This document shows positions 48,851-60,894 of a stretch of DNA of 64,000 bases, in pieces. Made by a program: the position numbers and the translations under genes. The first letter of the stretch is position 1. The number at the start of each line of letters is the position of its first letter. The stretch is from Spodoptera frugiperda. Lineage: Eukaryota > Arthropoda > Insecta > Lepidoptera > Noctuidae. The notes beneath the pieces are model-generated. The model was not told the DNA's origin, did no database searches, and saw only the letters and a program-made list of their open reading frames with translations. The DNA lies in the NCBI RefSeq assembly GCF_023101765.2, contig NC_064231.1:8198501-8262500 (forward strand), in the 5' to 3' direction.

Positions 48851-49320
48851 AAATATCCGAGGACTGTACCGCCAAATATTACAATAGTTCCTCGTATCTT
48901 TTTATTACTCATTAATAGATATCTTTTTAATTTTTTCATTTCAAATTACTTCTAAAAATTTTGTTTTATTGCTTTATCGAATATTTAATATTGAGATTAA
49001 AAGCAAAATGTATTCGGAATCCTATTTCATTTATGAACTCTACTTCATCATTTTTCTGTTTATTTATTGAAAATAGCATCGACAGGTGATAAAGTAATCC
49101 GCATTTGTAGGATTCTTCAGGAAAATGGAACACCATTTCCTTCTGTTGACTCCCCAGCTCGTTCAAGATATTCCGATACAGGTTACACATATTTATTATA
49201 CATTATATTTCATGGATGGAGACGAGGAATGCGTATATGCCTTTAGAATAGTTTGATATATATTCGTATTTCATCAGTTATATTGGTTTGTGTAGACACT
49301 ATGTTAGTAATCCATCTGTA

Positions 49321-49472
49321 CCCTTAGTATGAGTTTGCTTTACGTTTAAAGTAATCGAAACGAGAGCGCGATTGGCGTTCTGATTGACCGGTTCGAATAA
49401 ATCAACCAATCAAAGCGCTGGACGTACTCTCGTATCGATTACTTTAAACTTAAAGTAAGCTCGTACTAAGGG
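49321..49472. mobile_element. MITE-1, copy 3 with TA duplication
   Basis: CCCTTAGTATGAGTTTGCTT...AAGTAAGCTCGTACTAAGGG, flanked by TA on both sides (TGTA|CCC...GGG|TACT), which points to a Tc1/mariner-type mobiliser. Confidence 0.75.
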
Positions 49473-50721
49473 TACTAGTTTGTCATTGTAAATAACATTC
49501 CGATATTAAACTTCTTGAAAACCTTTTAAGTAAGGGCTTACTTAATCCAGGAAAAATACGAAACATCTAAACCGCTATCAACTTTCTCAATATTTCAAAA
49601 TATCCCAAGCAAAGTCACAGGTCGACCTAGTAAGCAATACCTATATAAGAAAGCCGTAACACCCATAATCTAATATAATGTAACGGGGGTGTTGAAACAT
49701 GCTTTATCTTGATAACATTTATGAGACACGTACACACATAAATTTCTAACGTCATTATTGCATTACTGAACCACGCCATCAATAAAAAATGTTTTTAACG
49801 TTTTATGGCTTCGTGAAAAATGAAAAAGGACCGTTTAAGTTGGTTTCGTAATCCGAAATTTTCAAGTGGCGTCCTGCCTTTTATAGGGTTCTGTTATTTT
49901 AATTAAAATATTAATTGGTTATAAATTGATTTTCTTGAAAAAATTATAGGAATTCGTATTTAATTTAAAATACCAAACGTAGAGTTTCTTAGTTAGATAA
50001 AATTGTGGCCATTTAATTCACACTACGATTTAATCCGGTAATGTACAGAATAGATCACATTTTTTAATCACATAGCAATGGATTTTACAAGTATAAGTAC
50101 GTGTTTGACTTTCGAAAACTAAAGGGTTAATCGTAAAGTATACAAGTATCTATGTAATAACTTATTTTAGAGTACGAACTAAAATCTATTCGCTTAATAT
50201 TCATCTTCGATTGTACCACATGCATTTTAGCCTTGATCCCGACTTTCACACAACACAATAAGGTTGAGAATCGCATGAATAAATCGTGAAAGCAATAGCT
50301 GGTCGCATTAAGAGTTATATAGGTGCCTTGAAATGTTTGTACATGTCCTCGTTCTCAGATTCTATACACTGGGTTAACAATATACTTGTATATAATGTTT
50401 GTATGTACAGTTAATCAGATGTTGAGATTTTCCTTTCGGTGAATATAACAAAATGTGTTTTGACAACACTCGGGTATCCCTATTCGTATCGAATGAATGA
50501 TATTATGATTGATAACCTTTAGAATTCTGTCGAAATCTCTTTTCATTATGATGTTGTAAGTAAATATATGTATAAGTACAACAGATGGAAGCATTAAGTT
50601 TAATGGAGAGCTATTACAATTTAATTTTAGAACATTTCCTTGTTACGTTATGTAATTGATGTTGTCTTTCTAATAGTTTTTGCTTCCATGACGGGAATAA
50701 ACTTATTGATAATGGTTTCTT
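49473..50721. other. AT-rich DNA, nothing recognised
   Basis: No motif beyond a short TTTTATAGGGTTCTGTT scrap (about 49880) of an RTE-like tail. Confidence 0.4.
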
Positions 50722-50850
50722 TATAGCATGTAGCCGGTAAAGGAACAGACGGGTCACCTAAAACATCAGAGAGGTTACAAGTGCGTTGCCAGCCTTTTGG
50801 GGGTTAGGAATTTAAGGGTTGTTGGGAAATCGGGGATTGGAGTAATTGGG
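50722..50850 (-). mobile_element. LINE-tail retroposon D, partial
   Basis: GTAGCCGGTAAAGGAACAGA, GTTACAAGTGCGTTGCC, GGGGATTGGAGTAATTGGG. Confidence 0.6.
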
Positions 50851-51374
50851 ATGTTATTATTTTTACTTGCATGATGCGAATATACTTATTAATAATGGCT
50901 GTGCATGCCAGTCTGGCAGTTCATAATTGTTTTAATAATTATTGATTAGATTTGAATGCAAATTTACTAGAAAACAGAGCGAATTCAAATCAAATTTTTG
51001 AAGATTCCAGTAAATAATAAATATCAAGAATGAATTTATTTAACATACATAACTCACAACCTACACCTTTACCAAAGAACAAATAGATTGTTATAATAGG
51101 AACAAAACATAGATTTGTATGTAACAGGAAAAATCATTTCGTTTTTATTGTTTCACGCAAAGCTTTCATTTCAGTGGAATTATTGAAGGGTTCGCCCATG
51201 AATATTTTAATACAAAGTGTTAAAAATGTATTCAAACATACCATATACCTTTCAATTATACATATATACATGCAGTGATTGTTAATATACGGAATTGTTT
51301 CTTTTGTATTATATTACATTTTCTTTTTATTTTCCGTTGGTTCGTTTGGTGGAATTTATATTTTTTATTGTAGA

Positions 51375-51577
51375 GTAAGGTCTATTGTCCACGACCGCGT
51401 CAGTTGACGAACGCACGCAATCTACGGCTGAAAATAGGTGGCCTACAAATGACAAATGCTTGCATCTTGCTTGCAAACAATGTAAACTGTTCACGAAGCG
51501 ATAATTTGTCAGTCGCCTATCTTCATTTGTAGGTGTACACATTCGTAAAATTTTGTCAAATGGACAATAGGCCTTAA
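51375..51577. mobile_element. MITE with TAAGGYCTATTGTCC inverted repeats
   Basis: TAAGGTCTATTGTCC (51375) and GGACAATAGGCCTTA (right end) are inverted with one mismatch; the interior is CpG-containing and non-coding. Confidence 0.6.
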
Positions 51578-51588
51578 ATGGATATCCG

Positions 51589-51692
51589 GAGCTGCGGACT
51601 ACCTAGCGGGTTTGTCGGGGCTCCGGCTCGAAAAACCAGCCTCGCCCTAAGGCGGGAGAAGACATTGGATGTTATTCCCCCTTCAAAAAAAT
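51589..51692 (+). mobile_element. Poly(A)-tailed SINE, copy 7, internal deletion
   Basis: GGAGCTGCGGACTACCTAGC, GGGCTCCGGCTCGAAAA, then directly CTCGCCCTAAGGCGGGAGAA and CCCCCTTCAAAAAAA. Confidence 0.65.
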
Positions 51693-52294
51693 TGGCATAA
51701 AATGGATTAATCTTCATTTTTATACTTATACTGTAAGTATGCACACAATAAATGTAACAATTACATTTTGCCAGTTATGTTAACAGTCTTATGTGATATA
51801 AGAGAAGAAAATACTACGTCCTAAAAATACTTGTGTGTACATTGACACCTACGCAAAAGTAAATAAATGTTACATTGTAACAAAGGTGGACTTAAAATAG
51901 TCACAAACATAAGTTTTCTTTACACAAAGATGTTATAAAAAGGTTCTACCTTTTATTTATTCAAAGTTTGTTTGTAAGGAATGTATCCGAGTTTTTGTAC
52001 CACTTGGTGTTGTGTGTTTAAGTTCTCATAGTGAAATAAATTCTATTTCCATACCACTTTATGAATATGCGTATTTTCTTCTTTACTAGTTTAAAAAAGT
52101 TGGGAATTAATGTTGGAAAAAAAATATTAGAACTTATAAAGTCCTTCAAAGTAAACATTACAAGGATACGCTACAGTTTATTTATTTATTTGAACACATG
52201 GAAAACCAACAGCTGTACGTTACAACTTTACTGTCCAATTTGATTAAAGAATATGGTATAGTGTGACAACAAGCCAAATATATAGGTTTTCACG

Positions 52295-52391
52295 AAATGT
52301 AGTAGAAAATGTTGTTACATTTTCTACTACATTTTTACATTGTATAGTTCTGTTGGTATGTTGTTACATACTATTTCCAACAGAACTATAC
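52295..52391. repeat. Two adjacent perfect hairpins with the same loop
   Basis: Hairpin 1 has arms 52295-52312 / 52317-52334; hairpin 2 has arms 52342-52356 / 52377-52391 with an inner stem at 52357-52361 / 52366-52370. Both loops sit in TGTTGTTACA. Confidence 0.85.
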
Positions 52392-52586
52392 ACTATTGAA
52401 GTTACTAATATTAGTTACGATAACTAATCTATAGACAACCCATAACGCTGCACAAATTAATACATTAAGGACTGTATAGGTATTATGAATTAAAGAACTA
52501 ACATGTATTACATGGGTTATTAAAAGAAACTTCTTTATAGAGTTTATTGAAATTATTGCTTGTATTTGAAAAACGTATATTTTATT

Positions 52587-52887
52587 TTTTATGAAATACA
52601 ACCGGTAAACGAGCAGACGTATCACTCGATGGAAAGTAATTGCCGCCGCCCACTTGAAACACCAGAGGCGTTACAAGTGCGTTGTCGGCCTTTTGGGGGT
52701 TAGGAATTTCAGGGTTGTTGGGGAATCGGGGATTAAGAAGATTGGGAAGGGGGAATTGGGCCTCCGGTAACCTCACTTACACAACGAAACACAACGCAAG
52801 CGTTGTTTCACGTCGGTTTTCGGTGAGGCCGTGGTATCACTACGATCGAGCCGGCGTATTCGTACTGGAGCATGGCTCTCCCGCACT
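52587..52887 (-). mobile_element. LINE-tail retroposon D, full-length copy
   Basis: From TTTTATGAAATACAACCGGT through TAACCTCACTTACACAACG and GTTTCACGTCGGTTTTCGGT to GCATGGCTCTCCCGCAC. A good reference copy. Confidence 0.75.
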
Positions 52888-53351
52888 TATTAAAAAGTTC
52901 AATCAAAAATAGAGATACCCAAAGAGTACGGTAGTAATTTTAAAACCAATCATGTAATGAAGCCATGGTGGAGTTTCCTCCACTCTTTACATACACACAC
53001 ATACATGCACATGTTCATTCTTTTGATTACAAACAGGCACCCTTTTAAAATGATTGAAAACTTTATTTGTTACGATACTACGTACATGTTGTTACATAAG
53101 TAACAAACATTACTTACTCAATTACTTAACACTTTGTTTAAACTTAATTCAGACTTAGGACAGTACTTAGAACTTAAGAATTACTTTTGAGGTCGAAACT
53201 TTGGTTTACAATGATAAAGCATTAGATCTTTTATTGTTATGGAAGAAATAGACAGAGGTTGCACGTCAAATTAGATCTTTAGTGATGCTATTTTAGTGTC
53301 GTATAGTAAGAGTGAGTATTTTACCATACTCCAGGAAAAGTTAGTTAGTTA

Positions 53352-53538
53352 TGACTGCACGGTTAGCGTATGTGGCTGGGCAACTGTCTGCCATGCAGCG
53401 TGTAGCGGGTTCGATACCAGCACGGAACAACTCTTTGTGTGATTTACAAATTGTTTTTTCGGGTGTAAATGTCATATGTATGTGAACTTGTATGCTTATA
53501 AACGCACCCACGATACAGAAGAAAATCGAAAAAAAAAC
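53352..53538 (+). mobile_element. tRNA-like SINE B, full-length copy with A-tail
   Basis: ACTGCACGGTTAGCGTATGT (A-box side), GTAGCGGGTTCGATACC (B box), GTGTGATTTACAAATTGTTT, AAACGCACCCACGATACAGA and A9. Confidence 0.7.
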
Positions 53539-53944
53539 TTCGGACGGATAACTGAGATTTTGAATATTTATTCAAGTAACTTCTATAGATAGGTCAAAAT
53601 TAATTATTATAATACCTGCATTTTATAAAAAATGTACCAACAACGAAGTAGAGCTGAATGAAATACGTGCCAACGACAGAACACAAGAAGAATTGATCTA
53701 GAACGTAATCCTTAGTACATTCTATATTGGAAATGTCAAATGTAATACGAGTAATTCAATGGCAGATAATCCGTAAGATTCACTCGAAATGTTGTCTATA
53801 TATTTATATCTCTTTTTGCTGTTGTGTAAGCCTGTTTTCAAGGAAAGAGCAATGTCCCACATTAGACGATAACTTACACTTTTGGACAGGAAAGTTACGG
53901 ATCAAGTTTATATGAACTAATTGGTGTTGAAAATCTGTTTATTA

Positions 53945-54110
53945 CTAGCTGGACTAGCAAAATGTATGCTGCCTCAAACATAAACATTTTTTCTCACATT
54001 TTAAACCTTCCCTGGACTTTCACAAATAATTCAAGACCAAAATTTGCCAAATCGATCCAGCCGATCTCGAGTTTTGGCGAGACTACCGAACAACAATTGA
54101 TTTTTAAATA
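53945..54110 (+). mobile_element. RTE-like retroposon tail
   Basis: ACCTTCCCTGGACTTTCACA, AATTCAAGACCAAAATTTGC and CTCGAGTTTTGGCGAGACTA are hallmark blocks. The 111-codon frame over this stretch is therefore not a gene. Confidence 0.6.
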
Positions 54111-54651
54111 TAGAACATATGTTTTGTCCTTACCAGGAAAAACCTATTATGTATCTCATACATATGTATATAGAAACGAAAATGTAGGCACGAAAAACAT
54201 GAAACATGAAAACATGACTACAGCAGTGACGCGACAACAACCCCCTACAATTCTCACAAAAATGGCGAACCTGATTTTGCAATTTGCAACCTTTTAACGC
54301 TGCGTCAGCATTGTACGCACCAGAAGCTTTACAGTTGTGAAAATTTTACGCAAGGTTGCTTAGGTGCATAGGGCCGTAATACTCCGTACTACATAAAGTA
54401 AATACTTCCTTCATCCGTATTGCAAGCTCATTACTTACGACTTGTTACAAGCCACGTGTAAAACTTACCGCCAAAGAGCTTACGTGGGGACTTAATGCAC
54501 TGTCATTTATTATCACTACGAAATGGAAAGCTTTGGTAGAAACTGAGGGAGTAAATAGACAGTATATAAATGTATATGCATGTTTTAAAGTTCTTCAAAA
54601 TGTGGGATTAACTATCGAGTTGATTTCTTGTCCAAACATTTTCAATGTCCA

Positions 54652-54930
54652 ATGGTACAAGCCGGTAAACAAGTAGACGGATCACCTGATGGTAAGCAAT
54701 TGCCGTCGCCCTTGGACACCCGAAACAACAGCGGCGTCAAAAGCCGTTGCTGGTCTTTTGGGCTAAGAATTTAATGGTTGTTGGGGAATCGGGGATTGGG
54801 AAGGGGAGTAATTGGGCCTCCGGTAACCTCAATCACACAACGAAACATAACGCATGCGTTGTTTCACGTCGGTTTTCTGCGAGGCCGTGGTATCACTCCA
54901 GTCGAGCCGGCCCATTCATGCCGAAGCATC
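54652..54930 (-). mobile_element. LINE-tail retroposon D, near full length
   Basis: ATGGTACAAGCCGGTAAACA, CACCTGATGGTAAGCAATTG, CGCATGCGTTGTTTCACG and CATTCATGCCGAAGCAT. Confidence 0.7.
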
Positions 54931-55525
54931 TCTTTTCTAAAATTTTTGCACATAATATAACATAGCTAGCTAAAGTCATAATGTAATTCCATAGACGTAA
55001 CATTTTTAAACTCCTGCATTTCCAGTCGTAATCCAGTTTCACTTTATTTTTACTGCCCCATCAGCTCATTGTCACGTTCCACGTGTTTGCGACATTTCCT
55101 CAACACGACGCTCTACCTCTTAAAACCTTATTAGACAGATGTATACACTACCTTTTGAAGAGACCCACTGAATGTAATCAAGTTCAGTAGCGACATCTTT
55201 ACGAGTTTCTTTACAACTAGTGACATTGTTGATCACCAATAAAAGGGGAGTAAACCCTCTCAGATATTCTTCCTAAAATATATTTTTTGTGTACTAAAGT
55301 AAAACAGTTTTCATAAAAATGACATGCTCATGAAATCAATCCTCTTCTGTAGCGGCGCAGAAAATTCTTGTTATGTTTACAGCTTTTTCAATATGGAACA
55401 GCCATCAGCATTTTTAAATCTCTTCATAATTGTATGGATGTGGAATTGGAATTTCATTAATGGTTTATGTTTGTTTTTTTTTGTGTAGAAGGATTACTGT
55501 GACTGTCTATTCGTATAAAAGATTC

Positions 55526-55641
55526 ACCGTTGCACTTAGAGTCATTTAATGGTTACTTAATCTAGTCTTTAGCAATTGTTTTCAGAATAAAAAGGGAACA
55601 GTTTAAGTAATAATTCAATGTCTATGAGTACGGCAGTTAGA
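55526..55641. mobile_element. MITE-2, copy 7
   Basis: CACTTAGAGTCATTTAATGG...TCAATGTCTATGAGTACGGC, with a small internal deletion. Confidence 0.6.
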
Positions 55642-56727
55642 CACAGTTTCTTAAGTTTAAGTTCGAATCAAATTCGAGAAGTACAAATAGCATATCTCAC
55701 GTAATGTCCAACACGTTTGTCACAAACACCAGGTTTCGAAAATGGAACAACCGCCAGTATATTTAACATCCATGGTGGAATGGTCAAAGTGACAATTCAA
55801 CTTTGTAGGTATCGATTTCAAACGTCAACTTAAAGTCGATTCTGTGTAGATGTGTTTCACAAACAAAGTTTGTTTGGTCAACCTCAGCGGGGTCAAATTA
55901 GCACCAGTACTTATTGCGCTGGGCTCAGTATGTAGGCAAATCGCTCTTTCATTGAAAGTGGGTCAGACAGCGCACAGATTATAAGGGTCCCCTGTTATTT
56001 TATTTGTGCGTAATCTGTATGCTTTACTGATGAATTTTGGGCACAGTAAATACCTTTTCAATGAGTTGGCAAGGTGTGAGCTGGTTTTTAATAAACTGCA
56101 CTTAGAAGCTTTTAATGGTCGTATTTGTTATTTATTACTTGAAGTCAATTAAGTTCAAAAACATCACGTCTGTTTTGGTTTTAAAGGCTCGACACTTTTA
56201 CCACTTAACCTAAGCCTTACCTATAAAATCAAAACATAATGTTTAGAAAACTATGGACGATTATTGTGAGTTCTATGTAACTATTAAAATTTCAAATAAT
56301 AAACTTAGAAATAGGTAGAATGTCATATATAACTGATTTATTTATAAGATCTAATCCGAAATTCGGTGACAATATCTCTTAAACATGTATTAGAAAGATT
56401 GCTGATTGTCAAACCTATAGGTGTTACTTATAATTTAATTATTCCACTTATCTTTAAATTAATTTAACTGATATTGAAAATTCTTTTGAAAGAGGTATCT
56501 TCAAAGTATCATTGAATGAGTGAAAAGAGAGTAGAATGCTAAGAGGCCATTCTGCATTTTAATCAAGAGAATGTAACGACCATCTATTTGACGGCTTGAT
56601 ACTTCTTTAAGATAAATGTACCTCTACATGCAATGCATATAGATAGCTTAGGTTAAACCGTTAATGAAAACCTATAGGTAGTGCAAAGGACCTGCTCCTT
56701 TGTAATTTACTCTGTTACCTATATACA
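55642..56727. other. AT-rich DNA, nothing recognised
   Basis: No repeat ends, exon-like composition or RNA gene signature seen. Confidence 0.4.
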
Positions 56728-56886
56728 TGATAATATATTACTAATATTAAGTTTGTATGTTTGTTAATCTATCACATCAAAACGGCTGAATATGTCGGGA
56801 TGAAATTTTGAACATGGGTAGATTATGGTCTCGAATAACACATAAAACACGGGAACGCGGGTGAAGCCGCTGACAGACGCTAGTGT
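56728..56886 (+). mobile_element. RTE-like retroposon tail
   Basis: ACTAATATTAAGTTTGTATG, AACGGCTGAATATGTCGGGA, ending ACGCGGGTGAAGCCGCTGAC and CGCTAGTGTGTAA. Confidence 0.6.
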
Positions 56887-57041
56887 GTAAATTTTTATTA
56901 CAGTCATATTGGGACTGGTATGTCTAATCCACTCCAAAGCTAGTGAACGTTTTTGGGACATACTCTTTGGCAAGATATATGTTCATAGATATACATTATT
57001 AGTTTAGTTGGTTTTCCATCAGTACCAACATTCCAGTAGTC

Positions 57042-57171
57042 TTTTTTTTTTGAGGGTGGAATATCATCCAATGACTTCTCTCGCCTTGACTGACTAAAAA
57101 CCACCCCGTTCCTACTCCTGCCAGAGCGAGGCAGAGCCCCGATTAACCCGCTAGGTAGTCCGCAGCTCCGG
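57042..57171 (-). mobile_element. Poly(A)-tailed SINE, copy 8 with perfect 15-bp TSD
   Basis: T10 run, TCATCCAATGACTTCTCTCG, CTAAAAACCACCCCGTTCCT, head GTAGTCCGCAGCTCCG. AACATTCCAGTAGTC lies at 57027-57041 and 57172-57186. Sharp TSD implies a young insertion, though the body has a deletion. Confidence 0.85.
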
Positions 57172-57569
57172 AACATTCCAGTAGTCTGGATTAATCTTGT
57201 CAGATGCAACAGGTTAATGAGCTTAATACCTGCGAATGTGAGTTAAATGAGTAATTGATTTTTCTTTTTTAACATTGTAAGTGGTATATAGTAGTTTTAA
57301 TAGTGTCCTCTTTCTTATCTTGACTGTTGGCAGCGTTTAAGAATTTTCCTTATACCTACGTATGCTTTTGTATCCTATAAATAAGTACAATAGCTACTAC
57401 GTAAGCGACTTTCAATTGTTTGTTTATCATCCCTTAAGATCAGTTTCACATATACCTACTTTGACAAAGGAGCATCTGCATATTTTATGGGAACATAACC
57501 AGAGAAGTAAACAGGATATTGGAACCATTGTATAATAGCACTCAGTTCAAACAGTTTGGAGTTATGGCG

Positions 57570-57953
57570 TCATAACTGGCTTGTTTCATTGCCAAGTGTA
57601 AGTTTTATAAACAGGTTCGAATAAGCGTAGCTTTGTGTGAGGAACAACATGTGGTTCAAAAAAATACAACAGTGTACATTGCGTTTTACATAGCTGTAAA
57701 ATGCTTCATCGGTTTTGGAAACAGGGCAATGGTTGTTGAAGTTATCGGTATTGCAGTTGCATGGTCTGTGGTGCATAGCGTTTTTATAGGTGACTAAAAA
57801 TACGTTCAAAGCGGAAGAGTCATTACCGTTGGTCTGTTTGTTTATTACTCCAGTCACCGTATGATGGATCGATGGTTTCCGATTCACTGTATACACTATG
57901 AGATACATATTTTCATAAACAATTTTGAATAAAACAGAGGTGTTTTGTCTCAT
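57570..57953 (-). other. 127-codon open frame, possible Kunitz-like relic
   Basis: Longest open frame in the window. No signal peptide at its Met. The C-terminal half has CNC, an 8-residue gap to HC, then AFYSYVKRNVHCC: the FYxY aromatics sit six residues before a Cys, as in Kunitz domains. The last three Kunitz cysteines are absent and there is no intron at the site used by the two paralogues at the right edge. It could be a decayed relative or chance; no promoter was seen. Confidence 0.2.
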
Positions 57954-58122
57954 GTTCTAGTAAAATGTAACCAGGAACGAGTTTCGTTATGTATGAATCA
58001 TTCTGTTTTCTTTCATTATTTTTTACTTATTTTTTTTTTATTATTTTGTGATAGATGTAACTTTTTAGGTGCCTAGTTTTGCACTCTTTATTAATGGATA
58101 GATGAGTTGAGCGGATCAACCA

Positions 58123-58211
58123 GTACTCAACATGAGTTTGATTTACGTTTAAAGTAACCTAAACGAGAGCACATTCGGCGCTCTGATTGGCCGGTTCCAA
58201 TAAACCAAACT
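58123..58211. mobile_element. MITE-1, copy 4 (half)
   Basis: ACATGAGTTTGATTTACGTT to CGGCGCTCTGATTGGCCGGT; the right arm is missing. Confidence 0.6.
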
Positions 58212-58786
58212 GTTCAGTCTTGTGTCGAATGGACAAATGTTTTATGTTTCTTTTCTATCAAGAAATTAAAAAAACTAAACACTAGGCATATTAAAGATAA
58301 ATAAAACATATTTTTATTAAAAGTTATTATTATTCATGCTCATCTATAACCCTCTATCTAATTCAGTATTGAAATATTATTGATGGAAATGGAAAGTGAC
58401 ATTTATTTTTATCAACAAACCTTATTGTTATTCTAAGTAAGTATTTCAGTTTTATAAACCACGAATCCGTCCCTTACAATATTTGTCTTCATTTTTATTC
58501 TACGCTCGTCTTGCCGAGATATCTTTTTGACGAATTATCGAAAAAGATTTGGGATGCGGCGTATCTATTAATTGTGTTTTCTTTTATTTTGTGGAATATA
58601 TTAGGTACTTGAGAATAGTTTAACATTGATTAATAGATGATATACTTATTACCTATTGTCTAATGTTTCTTTATCTTAACTTATTCACAATTTTGTTGTA
58701 CATACACACACATAAACAATTTGCCGAACCTATGTTCTCCTTCACAGTTTTTTTAGTTTGTCTAGTATAGAAATTCATACAACTGC

Positions 58787-58915
58787 GTCCACTGATCCGC
58801 ATCGTACGGACCCATCATCGGCAATGCCTAAAAGCGATGCGTAGTGATGACGCCATACGGAATGAGTACGATGCGTGCGATGCGTACGATGCGGGCCTGT
58901 GGACGTTTACCTTTG
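58787..58915. mobile_element. MITE with GCATCGTACG-type inverted repeats
   Basis: CGTCCACTGATCCGCATCGT and TACGATGCGGGCCTGTGGAC are imperfect inverted ends; GATGCG recurs between them. Confidence 0.55.
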
Positions 58916-59304
58916 GTTGGCTCTTACAAAGCGCAAGAAGAAGAAGTGTGGTGATGTACGTATTTGTCGATAAACTCAGTACAGTGCAAAGTTTCACGTT
59001 TGACAGAGATCAAATTACGTGGCTAGGTGAGTCTGTCTATGTAAATACATTCAGTATTTATTTTATTTGGTCCAGTTCAAACTGACCGAGGTTGAACTAC
59101 GTCAGTAATTTGATTTTTGAAGCTCAGCGCAGTGTTTGTGATTCGATTCCATAGATAGTTAGTATGCTGTGCCCTTTAGTTGGTTCCAAATATTCAGTAT
59201 TTGGAAATTATTGGACTAGACTTTTAACACGTATCATTGATTTATTTATGACTAGATGTCCATGGGTAGAGTTAAGGTACTTTTCAACCTGATGTGATGT
59301 GCCG

Positions 59305-59616
59305 TGAAGCTATGTGATCCTTTCCACCGGTACTAAGCTATGTAGCTGAACGAGTAAGATGTGCTATGAAGATACGCCGCCGCAAAGGAGCTGTATGAAG
59401 AAGATGCGCAGCTCGAGTATGCGATATATCGATAGTAGGTAAGCTACTATCCATAGCACACTTTTTTTTTCAAATAAAAATATAGTTTAGCTGTGTCCGT
59501 TTCCACCAGTGCTAAGCCACAGCAACGTAGCGTAGCACAACTCTTGTGGAAAAGCATCCCAAGCGCTTACAAGCAGGTGATCTGTCTGCTCGTTTGCTCC
59601 TGTCCCATAAAAAAGT
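59305..59616. repeat. Two direct copies of a TTCCACCRGTRCTAAGC repeat and a LINE tail fragment
   Basis: TTTCCACCGGTACTAAGCTA (59316) and TTTCCACCAGTGCTAAGCCA (59500). The second runs into GCAGGTGATCTGTCTGCTCG TTTGCTCC, the family D tail. Confidence 0.5.
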
Positions 59617-60272
59617 AAAATATTTGGTGAAATCCTGTTTTTCGGTGAAGGTTTCGTGTAAATGCCATTAAATTTTACAGACTTCACTGAGTTAAGGTCC
59701 ATCTTGATCTTAATTAAATGCTTAAGATACCTTTTAGGCAAGAATTACCGACATACCAAAGGAAAATCTGCCTAAAATAATCTTATTTTGGAATTTACAA
59801 AAATGTTAACCAAATATTTTTAAGGTATTTCAAAGTTGTTTGCGAGTCTAGACGATAATGATATCATCATGAAGTTTTTGTTATAGGTAAGTAGGTAAAA
59901 ACATGTTATATTTTTGTTTAATGGATGAGCAATCTCTATTTTCTCATGAGAGTAAAATCAGAAAGTATCATCATAATACCATCAGACGTCGAAAGTCTTT
60001 GGTATTACGAATGGGGGTAAAAATGGCGTCCAAAGCAGCTTCATCTTGGGAATTGAAAAATATCCATCCCTGTGAAAAGGTTATACTTACTTACGATGTA
60101 CTTTTTTCTAACTTGTTGTCAAACTTTTCTGTAAAGTTTTTCGCATATTGTTTGACCTATTTGTAATGTATTTTGGGAACAACTTTCTTTGCTTACGATC
60201 TCTTAAAAACTGGGTCGTTCATATTTGAGGATGAAAATGTTGTAAGAAAATGTTATTTACATGAATCTACAA

Positions 60273-60540
60273 GTGTGGGAGAACCATCGGCCGGAGTGAT
60301 ACCACGGCCTCACAGAAAAGCGACGTGAAACATTGTGTAAGTGACGTTACCGGAGGCCCAATTACTCCGCTTCCCAATATTCCCAATCCCCGAATCCCCA
60401 ACAAACCTGTTAATTCCTAACCCGACAAACACTGGCACCGTACTTGTAACGCTTCTGGTGTTTTGGGTGTCAATGGGCGGCGGCGATTGCTTACCATCAG
60501 CTGATCCGTCTGCTCGTTTACTGGTTTATACCATAAAACA
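60273..60540 (+). mobile_element. LINE-tail retroposon D, forward, near full length
   Basis: GTGTGGGAGAACCATCGGCC, CACGGCCTCACAGAAAAGC, TCCCAATCCCCGAATCCCCA, CTTACCATCAGCTGATCCGT and TTTATACCATAAAACA. Confidence 0.7.
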
Positions 60541-60744
60541 ATTTAATGTACGACGTACCTACATTCATAGTTCGAGTGTGGGATAGCAATATAAGGAAAA
60601 AAATTAAACATTATTATTATTAGTTTTTTAATACATTTATTACATAACGTGCTTTACTCAGTGCATGATATTTAAACGTTTTTTTTTTAAATATAAGAGT
60701 GTTACAATTTTCAATTACAGTTACAATATACAAATGAATCGATA

Positions 60745-60868
60745 ACTGTGTTGTTAAGAGCAAACCTCGAGAACAGCTTAACCGATTTCATAATAATTAG
60801 AAGAAGAGGAAAAAAAACAACGGTAGAATAATTTCCAAGCAGAGACAAAGTTCGCGGGTTCCGCTAGT
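60745..60868 (+). repeat. RTE-like tail fragment
   Basis: CTCGAGAACAGCTTAACCGA and TTCGCGGGTTCCGCTAGTGT. It ends 21-25 bp beyond the poly(A) signal of the Kunitz gene that reads toward it. Confidence 0.45.
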
Positions 60869-60888
60869 GTGTGATTAAGAGAAACAAT

Positions 60889-60894
60889 TTTATT
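60889..60894 (-). terminator. Poly(A) signal of Kunitz paralogue 2
   Basis: AATAAA on the minus strand shares its first A with the last base of the TAA stop (60894-60896). Stop and signal overlapping implies a very short 3' UTR. Confidence 0.6.

Noticed and set aside
53962..54297. 111-codon plus-strand open frame
   Set aside because: It overlaps an RTE-like tail (CTTCCCTGGACTTTCACA, CTCGAGTTTTGGCGAGAC) and has no domain.
58815..59085. Open frames on both strands
   Set aside because: They cover a MITE with inverted ends; the protein-like look comes from GATGCG repeats.
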